Made by a program: the position numbers and the translations under genes | Assembly (NCBI GenBank): GCA_024280895.1 | Contig: JAJRPI010000086.1 | Location: 114,868-178,867 of the forward strand | Direction: 5' to 3' | DNA from: Alphaproteobacteria bacterium | GTDB taxonomy: Bacteria; Pseudomonadota; Alphaproteobacteria; Rhizobiales; JAKIUO01 | Length of the DNA stretch: 64,000 nt | Shown here: piece by piece, positions 51,190-62,241 of the stretch | How positions within the stretch are numbered: position 1 is the first letter of the stretch | How the letters are laid out: each line of letters opens with the position of its first letter | Notes under the pieces: generated by a model | Database searches by the model: none | Told to the model about the DNA's origin: nothing | The model's input: only the letters and a program-made list of their open reading frames with translations

Positions 51190-52908
51190 TCAGACATCCG
51201 CATAACACTCTATTTCAGCTTTACCACCGGGATGAGTCACCGCTCCGTATCTAGCGGGCCCCACCTGCTGTGCATATTTCCAAAGGGTACCACTCTGATA
51301 AGGGTTTTTTGGGGCAACCCATTCTTTTTTTCTATTTTCCAATTCTTCCTCGCTCAAATCGACGTCCATTGTGCCTTTATCGGCATCAATTGTGATTATG
51401 TCGCCATCACGTAACAGGCCAATTGGGCCCCCTTCGGCGGCTTCTGGACCAACATGACCGATGCAAAATCCGCGTGTGCCGCCGGAAAAGCGACCATCTG
51501 TGATCAGGGCAACCTTATCGCCAACGCCTTGCCCATAAAGGGCGGCGGTTGTCGACAGCATCTCTCTCATACCGGGTCCACCTTTGGGGCCTTCATAACG
51601 AATGACGATCACATCGCCATCATCATATTCGTTCTTTTTAACCGCTTCGAACGCATCTTCTTCGCAATCATAGCAACGTGCTGGTCCCGTAAATTGCAGT
51701 TTTTGCAAGCCAGCGACCTTAACGATGGCCCCATCAGGCGCAAGATTGCCTTTGAGACCGACAACACCGCCGGTTTTAGACAATGGCATATCAACGGGAT
51801 AGACGACCTTTTGATCGCTGGAAAATGTGACCTTTTCGAGGTTTTCAGCAATGGTCTTGCCGGTAACGGTAATACAATCTTTATGCAAGAAACCGCCATC
51901 CAGCAGGACTTTCATGATCACGGGCACCCCGCCAATATCATAAACATCCTTGGCGACATATTTTCCGCCGGGCTTGAGGTCCGCAATATAGGGGGTTTTG
52001 CGGAAAATTTTAGCAACTTCGAAAAGATCAAAATCAATACCGATCTCATGAGCGATCGCGGGTAAATGCAATGCCCCATTAGTTGACCCGCCAGTGGCTG
52101 CGATAATAGTCGCCGCATTTTCCAGGCTTTTGCGCGTCACGATGTCCCTGGGGCGAATACCGTCCCGAAGGCAGTCCATGACGGCCTGACCAGACAGATC
52201 TGCATATTCATCACGCGATTCATACGGAGCTGGTGCGCCGGCTGACCCTGGCAATGCAAGTCCAACAGCTTCTGAGACACAGGCCATGGTGTTAGCGGTA
52301 AACTGACCCCCACAAGAACCAGAACTTGGACAGGCCACACCTTCAAGCTCGCACAGCTCTTCTTCGGTCATTTTACCGGCCGTATATTTACCGACCCCCT
52401 CAAACACATCCACAACCGTAACGTCTTTGCCTTTGTAGCGCCCCGGCAAAATGGTACCGCCATACATAAAGACACTGGGCACGTTGAGACGCACCATGGT
52501 CATCATCATGCCTGGCAAAGACTTGTCACAGCCCGCTATACCCACCATCGCATCATAACAATGCCCCCGCATGGTCAGCTCAACACTATCAGCAATGACT
52601 TCGCGTGATATGAGGGAGCTTTTCATGCCTTGATGCCCCATGGCAATGCCATCGGTCACGGTAATGGTGCAAAATTCGCGAGGCGTCCCGTGCGCTTTGG
52701 TGACGCCGCGTTTGGCAGCTTGCGCCTGTCGCATCAGATCAATATTGCAAGGGGCAGCTTCATTCCAACAAGACACCACTCCAACCAGTGGCTGATGGAT
52801 CTGCTCTTCTGTCATGCCCATCGCATAATAGTATGAGCGATGCGGTGCGCGTTCGGGTCCCTCGGTCACGTGGCGGCTTGGCAGTTTGGATTTGTCGAAC
52901 TTGGTCAT
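51190..52908 (-). CDS. ilvD: dihydroxy-acid dehydratase
   Basis: [68 protein letters not shown]. Confidence 0.97.
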   Translation of the reverse strand: MTKFDKSKLPSRHVTEGPERAPHRSYYYAMGMTEEQIHQPLVGVVSCWNEAAPCNIDLMRQAQAAKRGVTKAHGTPREFCTITVTDGIAMGHQGMKSSLISREVIADSVELTMRGHCYDAMVGIAGCDKSLPGMMMTMVRLNVPSVFMYGGTILPGRYKGKDVTVVDVFEGVGKYTAGKMTEEELCELEGVACPSSGSCGGQFTANTMACVSEAVGLALPGSAGAPAPYESRDEYADLSGQAVMDCLRDGIRPRDIVTRKSLENAATIIAATGGSTNGALHLPAIAHEIGIDFDLFEVAKIFRKTPYIADLKPGGKYVAKDVYDIGGVPVIMKVLLDGGFLHKDCITVTGKTIAENLEKVTFSSDQKVVYPVDMPLSKTGGVVGLKGNLAPDGAIVKVAGLQKLQFTGPARCYDCEEDAFEAVKKNEYDDGDVIVIRYEGPKGGPGMREMLSTTAALYGQGVGDKVALITDGRFSGGTRGFCIGHVGPEAAEGGPIGLLRDGDIITIDADKGTMDVDLSEEELENRKKEWVAPKNPYQSGTLWKYAQQVGPARYGAVTHPGGKAEIECYADV

Positions 52909-53148
52909 ATTGTCTGGTGTCCCCGGTGATATAGGTGCAAAATGTTGGAAGATCGATGGCTCAATCAGCGCAATGCCAATTCACCAACAGGTTGTATCCC
53001 ATCCGTTTAACCCTGCTTGACGCGGGCTGCAATGATAACTAAACGATCGCGCTACAAGAAAAACCAGGCACGTCAATTGATTGTGGGGAGTTTTGGGTGA
53101 CATTGTGGCGCAAAAGTGGCAAGAACCTGGCCCCACCACATGAATGTC

Positions 53149-54300
53149 TCAACCCTGTGGCTTATGAAGAACACCTGCGGTAAGGGGGGTTTCGACACCC
53201 GTTGTGAGTGGAAAAGTCAGAGGCAATCCGCGCTTGGAGCGCACCGCCAGATATGCAAAAGCTTCAGCTTCCATATAATCAGAAGACCAGCCAAGTTCAC
53301 CAGCGCTCAAAACCTCCCCGGACAGGCACTTTTGGAACTCCGCCATCAATGTCGGATTGCGTACGCCGCCACCACAGACAATCCATTGCTTTGGCGGGAG
53401 CGGAAAAAGTAATTCAGCCCTTGCGACTGCAAATGCAGTGAACGAAGTGAGGGTCATAGCCCCCTCCTCCAGGGACATTCCCTCGAGAGGACCTCTCTTC
53501 TCAAATATGTGGGAAAAATGGTTGCGATCAAGGCTCTTGGGCAGATCTTGTAAGAAATAGGGGTTGTCGAGCAGAACTGACAACACACTCTCATTGATCT
53601 CACCTTGCGCGGCAATTGCCCCGTCCGCATCCATCTCCCCTACGCCATGCTGACTCACCCAGTCATCAATCAGCGCATTCCCAGGCCCTGTATCAAAGGC
53701 AAGCAGCTCTCCATTTTCACCAATATAGGTGACATTGGCGACGCCACCAACATTCAAGACAGCTACCGGCAATTTCAGCCCCGCGCGCTTGACGAGCGCT
53801 TGATGATAGATTGGTACGAGCGGCGCCCCCTGCCCGCCAGCCTCCACATCAACTTGGCGAAAATCTCCAATGACGGGGATATTCACCGCATCCGCCAGAG
53901 CCTGACAGTCTCCTAACTGGACCGTCATGGCTTGCTGCGGTCGATGCAGGACTGTTTGGCCGTGAAAACCAATCAGGTCAATTTTAGAGGTGTCCAATCC
54001 CCACTGAGGATTGTTGGAAAAAGCGTTGATAATATTACGAACGAATTCAATATGCTTTTCCGTGATGATCTGCTCTGCCGTGGCCAGCCAGCCTGGACGA
54101 TCTGATCTATCAGCCAAACCGACAGCCTCTGTCACGGCCTTTTCCAACACTGCACGGTCACTGGAGCTAAATTCTTGATGAAAGACGTCAAGCCGGTCTC
54201 GCTCAATCAGATCCTCGCCATCGGTTGTAATGATTGCAAGGTCAATCCCATCCATCGAGGTGCCGCTCATGAGGCCGATTGCTGTATATTTCTTGCTCAT
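53149..54300 (-). CDS. anmK: anhydro-N-acetylmuramic acid kinase
   Basis: [53 protein letters not shown]. Confidence 0.96.
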   Translation of the reverse strand: MSKKYTAIGLMSGTSMDGIDLAIITTDGEDLIERDRLDVFHQEFSSSDRAVLEKAVTEAVGLADRSDRPGWLATAEQIITEKHIEFVRNIINAFSNNPQWGLDTSKIDLIGFHGQTVLHRPQQAMTVQLGDCQALADAVNIPVIGDFRQVDVEAGGQGAPLVPIYHQALVKRAGLKLPVAVLNVGGVANVTYIGENGELLAFDTGPGNALIDDWVSQHGVGEMDADGAIAAQGEINESVLSVLLDNPYFLQDLPKSLDRNHFSHIFEKRGPLEGMSLEEGAMTLTSFTAFAVARAELLFPLPPKQWIVCGGGVRNPTLMAEFQKCLSGEVLSAGELGWSSDYMEAEAFAYLAVRSKRGLPLTFPLTTGVETPLTAGVLHKPQG

Positions 54301-54356
54301 TAAGATCCCTTGGTGCATGGTGGCCGAAAAACTCAACACTATCATTGCCAGAGATC

Positions 54357-55610
54357 ATGACCAGCTATAAATCAGACTTTTTGCGCGTGATGCGCGAACG
54401 CGGATACATTCACCAATGCTCTAACGAAGAGGCTCTGGACGCCAAGGCCAATACGCGCATTGTGACGGCCTATGTGGGTTTTGATTGCACCGCTGCCAGC
54501 CTGCATGTGGGCAACCTTTTGGGAATCATGATGCTGCGCAAGCTTCAGCAAACCGGTCACAAACCGATTGTGTTGATCGGTGGCGGCACCACGAGGGTCG
54601 GCGACCCTTCGGGAAAAAACGATACCCGCAAGCTGCTCAATGACGAACAGATAGACCAAAATATCGCGGGTATCCGGCAGGTCTTCGAAAAGTTTTTGAC
54701 GTTTGGTGATGGCCCAACCGATGCCGTCATGGTCAACAATGCTGATTGGCTGTTAAAACTCAATTATATCGAGTTTTTACGTGATTACGGCCCTCATTTT
54801 ACGATCAACCGCATGATGACGTTTGAATCCGTCAAGCAAAGACTCGACCGCGAGCAGCCCCTGACCTTCCTCGAGTTTAACTATATGATTTTTCAGGCCT
54901 ATGATTTTCTGGAACTCAACCGACAAAACGGCTGCATCTTACAAATGGGCGGCTCCGACCAGTGGGGCAATATCATCAATGGCATCGAGCTTGGACGCCG
55001 TGTCGATCAGGCAGAACTCTACGCTCTGACCACCGCTTTGCTGACCACAAGTTCTGGTGCCAAAATGGGCAAGACCGCCAAAGGAGCCGTATGGCTCAAC
55101 GAAGATATGCTCAGCCCCTATGACTATTGGCAGTTCTGGCGCAATACCGAAGATAGTGATGTGGGACGTTTCTTGCGCCTGTTCACCGAGCTTCCACTGG
55201 AAGAAATTGAAGAGCTCGAAAAGCTTGAGGGAGCCGACCTCAATGAAGCCAAGAAACTCCTGGCGACCACCGCCTGCGCGATGGCTCACGGCCAGGAAAA
55301 AGCCCTGGAAGCTTCCGAAACGGCCCTTAAAACATTTGAACAAGGCACCATGGCTTCAGGCTTGCCGACCGTTGAAATCAGCGCTGGCGATCTGGACAAT
55401 GGCCTTGGCCTGCTAACGGCCCTCGTCACGGCTGGTCTGGCCACTTCCAACAGTGAAGCACGTCGTCACATCAAAGGCGGAGCCGTCAAGATTAATGATG
55501 TAAAAGCTGACAGCGAAAAAGTGCAACTAGGTGGCGATGACATCACTGATGACGGTGTGATCAAGCTATCGGTTGGCAAAAAGCGGCACGTGCTCCTCAA
55601 AGCGATCTAA
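54357..55610 (+). CDS. tyrS: tyrosyl-tRNA synthetase
   Basis: [56 protein letters not shown]-terminal S4 domain. Confidence 0.97.
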   Translation: MTSYKSDFLRVMRERGYIHQCSNEEALDAKANTRIVTAYVGFDCTAASLHVGNLLGIMMLRKLQQTGHKPIVLIGGGTTRVGDPSGKNDTRKLLNDEQIDQNIAGIRQVFEKFLTFGDGPTDAVMVNNADWLLKLNYIEFLRDYGPHFTINRMMTFESVKQRLDREQPLTFLEFNYMIFQAYDFLELNRQNGCILQMGGSDQWGNIINGIELGRRVDQAELYALTTALLTTSSGAKMGKTAKGAVWLNEDMLSPYDYWQFWRNTEDSDVGRFLRLFTELPLEEIEELEKLEGADLNEAKKLLATTACAMAHGQEKALEASETALKTFEQGTMASGLPTVEISAGDLDNGLGLLTALVTAGLATSNSEARRHIKGGAVKINDVKADSEKVQLGGDDITDDGVIKLSVGKKRHVLLKAI

Positions 55611-55614
55611 ACAC

Positions 55615-55653
55615 ACAAAAGCCAGCGAGAAAGTGACTTCACGCTGGCTTTTA
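55615..55653. terminator. bidirectional terminator between tyrS and the DsrC/TusE-like gene
   Basis: AAAAGCCAGCG-...-CGCTGGCTTTT. Confidence 0.85.
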
Positions 55654-55668
55654 GAGTTTGGCACGATG

Positions 55669-55968
55669 TTAGACGCAGCCAGTAGGCTTGGGCAATCCAC
55701 CATATTTAGTGATCGGTTTCATGGGACCGGTATTCCACATCTTGAACATGTCTTTTTTGTCTTCGCCAACATATTTGGCAAATTTTCGGATAGGTAACAC
55801 GGCCTGACTGTCTTCAAAGGCTTCACGCGCCTTCATGATGTGATTCCATTTGGCTTCATCAAGCTCAATACCGTCAGCTTCCGCCATGGCCTTCCCGATT
55901 TCCTCGGTCCAGTTACCCATGTCGGTCAAATAACCGTCACCATCGCGCTCTGGCATTTCAACGCTCAT
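55669..55968 (-). CDS. DsrC/TusE-family sulfur relay protein
   Basis: RDGDGYLTDMGNWTEEIGKAMAEADGIELDEAKWN...GPMKPITKYGGLPKPTGCV; conserved penultimate Cys. Confidence 0.88.
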   Translation of the reverse strand: MSVEMPERDGDGYLTDMGNWTEEIGKAMAEADGIELDEAKWNHIMKAREAFEDSQAVLPIRKFAKYVGEDKKDMFKMWNTGPMKPITKYGGLPKPTGCV

Positions 55969-56116
55969 GACATTCCTTTCAATTTGTTGATTAATTCAGA
56001 TGCTTCTTGGAAGCACTCCAATTCATAGCTAATAACATACTATTGTGATCAAGATTTTCAAGGAAATAAAATGAACGGGACAGTGCACGGATACTGGCTC
56101 GTCGCGCTTTCGCATA

Positions 56117-56452
56117 TCAGATTTTCGCGCATGTGATGCAAAGGGGAGCGGCTGGATCAAATTCCAGACGTTTCACAGCAATTTCCTCACCGCATTTCAG
56201 ACAGTCCCCATACTCATCTTGAACAATGCGTTTTAATGCGCTTTGAATACGGCAAATCTCTTTCAAACGGCGCTGCTCGCCCGCCTTTGACATTTCCTGG
56301 CGCTGGATAGCATCAATGCGGGAGACACGGCCAACCGATGTCTGGTCCAACTGCACGGCGTCGCGGCTTTGCTCTGACAGCTCATTTGCCTTTTCAAGCT
56401 CGATGCGCCGGGTTTTCAGCAGCTTTTCGAAATATTTGTCATTATCACTCAT
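56117..56452 (-). CDS. DksA/TraR family zinc-finger protein
   Basis: GDCLKCGEEIAVKRLEFDPAAPLCITCAKI. Confidence 0.92.
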   Translation of the reverse strand: MSDNDKYFEKLLKTRRIELEKANELSEQSRDAVQLDQTSVGRVSRIDAIQRQEMSKAGEQRRLKEICRIQSALKRIVQDEYGDCLKCGEEIAVKRLEFDPAAPLCITCAKI

Positions 56453-56468
56453 GACACCTCATTGTGCA

Positions 56469-57380
56469 TTAGGCCGTGCTGAGAAATTCCTGTGAATGTC
56501 CGACTATTTTATTGTCAGGAGTACCAACCGCTTCATGGCCTTTTCCCGCATATTCGAATTGACATAAAACCGAACGAATAATAGCCAGCCTTGCCCGGCG
56601 CTTGTCATTGGCCTTGACGATGGTCCAAGGCGTTTCATCTGCGTGCGTGAACTCAAACATTTTGCCAATATTTTTCGTATAGTCATCCCATAAAGGTATT
56701 GATTTATAATCGATTGGTGACAGTTTCCATTGCTTCAAGGGGTCATGCCGGCGGGCATGAAAACGTTTCAGCTGCATTTCGCGACCAACTGTTAGCCAGA
56801 ATTTAAACAGCTTGATGCCTTCACGGTTGAGCATTTTTTCAAATGCCGGGGCTTCTTGTAAAAACTGTTCATTTTGCTGCGGCGTACAAAAGCCCATGAC
56901 AGGCTCCACACCGGCCCTGTTATACCAGGAACGATCAAACAGGGTCATATTGCCCTTTGTGGGAAGATGGGCAATATAGCGCTGGAAATACCATTGGCCC
57001 TGCTCTTCATCTGTCGGCTTGGCAAGGGCCACGACTTTAGCTGAGCGCGGATTAAGATGCTCCATGAACCGCTTAATGGAACCTCCCTTACCCGCTGCAT
57101 CGCGCCCCTCGAACAAAAGCACCACGCGCTCGCCCTGATCGCCTACATGGCGCTGCAGTTTCGCCAGCTCGATATGCAAGGAATGAAGTTCCGCAATATA
57201 TTCCCTGTTTTTCATGCGTTTGTCATAAGGATAAGACCCACTCGCATGGGCCCGCTCATCAATCCAGTCCGGCAACACCTCCTGATCAAGGTCAAAATCT
57301 GCAAAATCGCCTACTGCCTGCTCATCCTTTTTGCCCACGACTGCGCTCCATATCCGCTTTGAAAAACTGCTTTTTATCAT
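56469..57380 (-). CDS. ppk2: polyphosphate kinase 2
   Basis: VVLLFEGRDAAGKGGSIKRFMEHLNPRSAKVVAL, TLFDRSWYNRAGVEPVMGFC. Confidence 0.96.
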   Translation of the reverse strand: MIKSSFSKRIWSAVVGKKDEQAVGDFADFDLDQEVLPDWIDERAHASGSYPYDKRMKNREYIAELHSLHIELAKLQRHVGDQGERVVLLFEGRDAAGKGGSIKRFMEHLNPRSAKVVALAKPTDEEQGQWYFQRYIAHLPTKGNMTLFDRSWYNRAGVEPVMGFCTPQQNEQFLQEAPAFEKMLNREGIKLFKFWLTVGREMQLKRFHARRHDPLKQWKLSPIDYKSIPLWDDYTKNIGKMFEFTHADETPWTIVKANDKRRARLAIIRSVLCQFEYAGKGHEAVGTPDNKIVGHSQEFLSTA

Positions 57381-57451
57381 GGCATGATCATATCCATATC
57401 GCAGCTTGTTGCAACATGTCTGTTTTTTTGCAAATCAAAAAAACAACGAAA

Positions 57452-57479
57452 ACGGGCACGCAAATCGATGCGCACCCGT
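57452..57479 (-). terminator. intrinsic terminator after rcdA
   Basis: ACGGGTGCGC-atcgattt-GCGTGCCCGT followed by TTTTCGTTGTTTTTTT on minus. Confidence 0.75.
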
Positions 57480-57508
57480 GTTTAAATTCGCGATAGAGAA
57501 AGCCGCGA

Positions 57509-58057
57509 CTAATCGCTCCCCTCAAAGGCTGCCTTGAGGCGCCCGATATGTTGGCTAAGGGGACTATTACTATTTTGATCTACGTGATCGTCTTCTGTGG
57601 TATCGCGAATCATACGATCCAGCTTCACAATACGATCATAAAACCGCAAGCTGCGCTCAACCAGTTCTTTCATCGACGTGGGAAGTTCATCATATCCCTT
57701 GGCTCTGGCCAGCGAGCCAATAGCCTGCAATTTGACTTTATGCTCTTCTTCCTCGGCCTGCTCGAGGGTCATCTCACCTTCATTGACGGCACGACGAATA
57801 AGCAACCAGGACGCTAATTGCATCAGCCGGGTCGTCAGACGCATGCTTTCGGTCGCATAGGCAAACGATAATTCTGGTTGAAGTTTTTTGGCCTCGAGGC
57901 GACCGTCTCCTTCGAGATAGCCAGCGGCTTCCTCGACAAGGGCCATACCTTCACGAAAGACGTTTTTGAAATTGTCAGATTCGACATACTTCTCGCCAAA
58001 CGATATAGCGCTATCATCATTCACACGACTGCTATCAGCAACTCTTTTTAAACCCAT
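57509..58057 (-). CDS. rcdA: DUF1465 / RcdA-like regulator of CtrA degradation
   Basis: AYATESMRLTTRLMQLASWLLIRRAVNEGEMTLEQAEEEEHKVKL...ELVERSLRFYDRIVKLDRMI. Confidence 0.88.
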   Translation of the reverse strand: MGLKRVADSSRVNDDSAISFGEKYVESDNFKNVFREGMALVEEAAGYLEGDGRLEAKKLQPELSFAYATESMRLTTRLMQLASWLLIRRAVNEGEMTLEQAEEEEHKVKLQAIGSLARAKGYDELPTSMKELVERSLRFYDRIVKLDRMIRDTTEDDHVDQNSNSPLSQHIGRLKAAFEGSD

Positions 58058-58206
58058 TGATACAACCCACTTTTATAACCGTACATACGCGCACAGTACC
58101 ACAAACGAATCACTTTGTCCTATCACTATACTATAGCGTGGTGACATTATTGTTAATGCTGGCAAAAAGAATCGACTATTTCTTGACCTGATAATGGCAA
58201 AAAAAA

Positions 58207-58230
58207 GAGCCGCCAATAGAATGGCGGCTC
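58207..58230 (-). terminator. intrinsic terminator of aspS
   Basis: GAGCCGCCA-ttctat-TGGCGGCTC followed by TTTTTTTT on minus. Confidence 0.92.
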
Positions 58231-58342
58231 AGAAAGTTTACAGGGAGGCGTCAAACAAAGCAGATAATGTCTTCTGCCTGTTTGATCCAGCACAGAGCTG
58301 GATGAACCTAATTTATCCCCTTATCCTTAATATTTCTCTAAT
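58207..58342 (-). ncRNA. candidate structured 3' UTR / 3' UTR-derived sRNA of aspS
   Basis: Three successive hairpins on minus (58303-58285, 58284-58252, terminator 58230-58207). Confidence 0.3.
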
Positions 58343-60145
58343 TTACGCCCCCTCACCCTTGGTCTTGGGCAGGTTCAGCCGGATATGCAGCTCGCGCAGC
58401 TGTTCGGGGCCAACATTGTCAGGCGCCCCCATCAACAGGTCTTCGGCCTGCTGATTCATGGGGAACATGGTAACTTCGCGAATATTGGGCTCATCACACA
58501 ATAGCATGACAATGCGATCAACTCCTGGGGCAATGCCACCATGCGGCGGGGCGCCATATTGCAAAGCGCGCAACATGCCGCCAAATTTGTCTTCCAGCAC
58601 TTCTTTGCCATAGCCAGCAATATCGAAGGCCTTATACATGATTTCAGGCAAATGGTTCCGGATCGCCCCAGACGAGAGCTCTATCCCATTACAGACAATA
58701 TCGTATTGATAGGCTTTGATATCCAGCAGCTCTTCATCGCTTTTGGCATTTGTGAGAACATCAAGCCCCCCTTGCGGCATGGAAAAGGGATTATGGGAGA
58801 AGTCGATTTTCTTGTTTTCTTCATCCCATTCAAACATGGGAAAATCAACAATCCAGCAAAATGCGAACTTGTCTTTATCTGTTAGCTCCAGCTTCTCACC
58901 GACCCGTACGCGCGCCCGTCCGGCAAATTCCGCAAAATCCTTGGGATCGCCAGCGGCAAAGAAAACCGCATCGCCATCTTTAAGACCAAGCTGATCGCGC
59001 AAGGCCATCGTGCGCTCTTCACCAATATTTTTAGCAACGGGACCAGATCCCTTACCCTCTTTAAAAAAGATATAAGCAAGACCTGGTTGTTTTTCTTCCT
59101 TTTGTGCCCAACCATTCATGCGGTCGCAAAAAGCTCGTGAACCGCCGCTTGGCGCAGGGATGGCCCAAATGGCATTTTTTTCGTCTTTATCCAATATGCC
59201 AGCAAAGATGCCAAAGCCGCCACCGCGAAAATGCTCACTAACATCGGCCATAATGAGCGGATTGCGCAAATCTGGCTTGTCTGTTCCATATTTGCGAAAT
59301 GCTTCATCAAAGGGGATTTTCGGAAAGTCCTTGGCCACCTGCTTACCACCAAACTCTTCAAATAATCCTAGTAGCATCGGCTCTACAGCTTCAAACACAT
59401 CCTCTTGCGTGACAAAACTCATCTCGATATCGAGCTGGTAAAATTCACCGGGCGAGCGATCTGCCCGCGCATCTTCATCGCGAAAACAAGGGGCGATCTG
59501 GAAATAGCGATCAAAGCCGGCCATCATAATGAGCTGCTTGAATTGCTGGGGTGCTTGCGGCAAGGCATAAAATTTACCCGGATGCACTCGGCTTGGCACC
59601 AAAAAGTCGCGTGCGCCTTCGGGACTGGATGCGGTCAGGATCGGCGTTTGATATTCCATAAAGCCCTGCTCAACCATCCGGTTGCGCATTGACGAGATGA
59701 TTTTTGAGCGCTTGACGATATTGCCATGAATGGTTTCGCGGCGCAGATCAAGAAAACGATATTTGAGGCGTGTATCTTCAGGATAATCCGGTTCGCCAAA
59801 AATTGGTAGCGGCAGCTCTTCCGATTTGGACAGCACTTCCAACTGCTCGATCCGCACTTCAATATGCCCCGTTGGCAGGTCTTTATTGATGGTTTCATCA
59901 GATCTTGCCACTACAGGACCATTAATGCGAACGACCCATTCAGCATGAATATTTTCAGCTTTGGAAAATTCGCTTTCATCAGGCTCGACAACACACTGGA
60001 TCAGGCCATGATGATCGCGCAGATCAATAAATAACAAGCCTCCATGATCCCGGATACGGTGAACCCAGCCAGACAGGCGCACTTGATCGCCAACATTCTT
60101 TGCTTCAAGCTCACCACAATTATGGCTACGATATTCATGCGTCAT
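58343..60145 (-). CDS. aspS: aspartyl-tRNA synthetase
   Basis: [80 protein letters not shown]. Confidence 0.98.
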   Translation of the reverse strand: MTHEYRSHNCGELEAKNVGDQVRLSGWVHRIRDHGGLLFIDLRDHHGLIQCVVEPDESEFSKAENIHAEWVVRINGPVVARSDETINKDLPTGHIEVRIEQLEVLSKSEELPLPIFGEPDYPEDTRLKYRFLDLRRETIHGNIVKRSKIISSMRNRMVEQGFMEYQTPILTASSPEGARDFLVPSRVHPGKFYALPQAPQQFKQLIMMAGFDRYFQIAPCFRDEDARADRSPGEFYQLDIEMSFVTQEDVFEAVEPMLLGLFEEFGGKQVAKDFPKIPFDEAFRKYGTDKPDLRNPLIMADVSEHFRGGGFGIFAGILDKDEKNAIWAIPAPSGGSRAFCDRMNGWAQKEEKQPGLAYIFFKEGKGSGPVAKNIGEERTMALRDQLGLKDGDAVFFAAGDPKDFAEFAGRARVRVGEKLELTDKDKFAFCWIVDFPMFEWDEENKKIDFSHNPFSMPQGGLDVLTNAKSDEELLDIKAYQYDIVCNGIELSSGAIRNHLPEIMYKAFDIAGYGKEVLEDKFGGMLRALQYGAPPHGGIAPGVDRIVMLLCDEPNIREVTMFPMNQQAEDLLMGAPDNVGPEQLRELHIRLNLPKTKGEGA

Positions 60146-60373
60146 TGGTTTTTGTCTCCACCAAACATTGTTTGCGCGCAACAGCACACGGGCCCAAGCG
60201 TTTGTCAAGCACGAGAGCAAATGGCACTTATGCTCATTCTGTGATTGAGAACTAACGCTTCACTTTGTATAGTCAAGAAAAGAAGCGCAAAGGCCCCCAA
60301 TCTATTTTCGTTGGAGACCCGCTTATCACCTGTCGGCGACCCACCTGTCACGGCCATATGGGAAAACACAACT

Positions 60374-61189
60374 ATGAGCACTGTTGATCAATCGGTAACT
60401 TTAAAAGAAGAAGATTTCAGTCTGGACGAACGGCTGGAAGGCATGAGGCTAGCTGGACTGTTAACCGCCCAGACCCTCGACATGCTGGTTGAGCATGTGG
60501 CGCCAGGTATGCGCACAGACGATCTCGACAAGCTGGCATTTGAATTTGCCATGGATCATGACTGCATCCCCGCCCCGCTTAATTATCGCGGCTTCAAGGG
60601 CTCGATCTGCACGTCTCTCAACCATGTTGTCTGTCATGGTATTCCCGGGGCGCGCACCTTAAAAGAGGGAGACATCATTAATCTCGATGTCACCCTCATC
60701 AAGAACGGCTGGCATGGCGACAGCAGCCGCATGTTTCCCGTCGGGGAAATTTCACGTAAAGCAGAAAGACTGATCAATATTACCTACGAGTGCTTGATGC
60801 GCGGTCTCAATGTGGTCAAAGATGGAGCAACAACCGGCGATATCGGCCATGCGATCCAGACTTACGCCGAATCTGAAAACTGTTCGATTGTACGCGAGTT
60901 TTGCGGACATGGTCTGGGCCGTGTTTTCCATACCAAGCCCAATATCCTGCATTATGGCGAAGCTGGCAGAGGCACACGCCTCGAGTCCGGCATGTTTTTC
61001 ACCATCGAACCCATGATCAATCTTGGTCGCCCTGACGTGAAAGTGTTGGGCGATGGCTGGACAGCGGTGACGCGAGACAAATCATTATCGGCTCAGTTTG
61101 AACATTCGATTGCGGTGACCGATACCGGCTTTGAAATATTTACAAAGAGTCCTAAAAACCTCGATACCCCCCCCTATAAATTAACATGA
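60374..61189 (+). CDS. map: methionine aminopeptidase type I
   Basis: [68 protein letters not shown]. Confidence 0.96.
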   Translation: MSTVDQSVTLKEEDFSLDERLEGMRLAGLLTAQTLDMLVEHVAPGMRTDDLDKLAFEFAMDHDCIPAPLNYRGFKGSICTSLNHVVCHGIPGARTLKEGDIINLDVTLIKNGWHGDSSRMFPVGEISRKAERLINITYECLMRGLNVVKDGATTGDIGHAIQTYAESENCSIVREFCGHGLGRVFHTKPNILHYGEAGRGTRLESGMFFTIEPMINLGRPDVKVLGDGWTAVTRDKSLSAQFEHSIAVTDTGFEIFTKSPKNLDTPPYKLT

Positions 61190-62115
61190 CCGACAAACCT
61201 ACAGTCCCTGAACAAACACCAAAAAAAACACACCAGGAGTTGACCGATAAAGAGGCCGAGCAGGTCGTGCAGACCGAGGCTGAAAAACTGGGGCTACTGC
61301 CCCGCGATGCCATCAATACTGACGCCGCCCCCACCTTGTTTGACGATTTCACGGTGGAAGACGCGGAGGCCCCAATCGAGCCAGAATTGCAAGATATTGC
61401 CACTCGCGTCCCCCCAATAATATCAAAAGACACCAAAGCCCCCTCCCCGCATTATCATGGTCACAGAGATCGGCTAAAGCAAAGACTACTGGAAAGTGAT
61501 GGCGAAGCGCTGGCCGACTACGAGCTGCTGGAGGCTATCTTGTTTCGGGCCTTGCCGCGCCGCGATACCAAGCCTATCGCCAAGGAACTATTGCAACGCT
61601 TTGGCAGCTTTGCCGAGGTGATTAACGCGTCAGAAGGAGAATTGCGCAAGATCAAGTGGATCAAGGATGGAGCCATTGGCGAGTTTGCACTCATAAAAGC
61701 TGCAACCCGACGATTGTTGAAAACAGCCGTGGTTGAACGGCCGGTGCTCGCATCCTGGGCCAAAGTCCTTGACCACTGCCGGGCAGCGATGGCATTTGAA
61801 TCCCGCGAACAATTCAGAATATTGTTCCTCGACAAGCGCAACCGGCTGATCCTTGATGAAGTGCAACAAACCGGTACCATTGATCATACTCCGGTCTATG
61901 TACGCGAAATCTGTCGCCGCGCCCTTGAGGTCAATGCGACCGCGCTCATTCTCGCCCATAATCATCCCTCTGGCGACCCAACACCTTCGCGCGGCGATAT
62001 AGAAATGACCAAAGAGATTGTCAAAGTGGCCAGAGGTCTTGGCATCTCTGTGCACGATCATATCATCATTGCCAAAGAGGGGCATGCCAGTTTCAAGGGG
62101 CTGGGCTTGATCTAA
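61186..62115 (+). CDS. radC: RadC-like JAB domain protein
   Basis: [50 protein letters not shown] overlap with map. Confidence 0.95.
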   Translation: MTDKPTVPEQTPKKTHQELTDKEAEQVVQTEAEKLGLLPRDAINTDAAPTLFDDFTVEDAEAPIEPELQDIATRVPPIISKDTKAPSPHYHGHRDRLKQRLLESDGEALADYELLEAILFRALPRRDTKPIAKELLQRFGSFAEVINASEGELRKIKWIKDGAIGEFALIKAATRRLLKTAVVERPVLASWAKVLDHCRAAMAFESREQFRILFLDKRNRLILDEVQQTGTIDHTPVYVREICRRALEVNATALILAHNHPSGDPTPSRGDIEMTKEIVKVARGLGISVHDHIIIAKEGHASFKGLGLI

Positions 62116-62155
62116 CGGCCACAAAGACAGGCATCAGCACCAGATCTATGAAAAA

Positions 62156-62189
62156 GGCCCCGAACTCAGTAGCTAATGAGTTCGGGGCC
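62156..62189. terminator. bidirectional terminator radC / fadD
   Basis: GGCCCCGAACTCA...TGAGTTCGGGGCC; U tail on minus. Confidence 0.85.
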
Positions 62190-62241
62190 ATTCTTGTGAA
62201 AAGGGCACATAATTTGCCATCAATCGGCAAGCTGGCTTTTT

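Noticed and set aside
53000-53148. Attenuator or leader peptide upstream of ilvD
   Set aside because: No branched-chain-rich short ORF or clear terminator/antiterminator pair recognised in 52909-53148
61186-62115. RadC as marker of a mobile or defence island
   Set aside because: It overlaps map by ATGA in a housekeeping context with no mobile genes around; looks like the chromosomal copy
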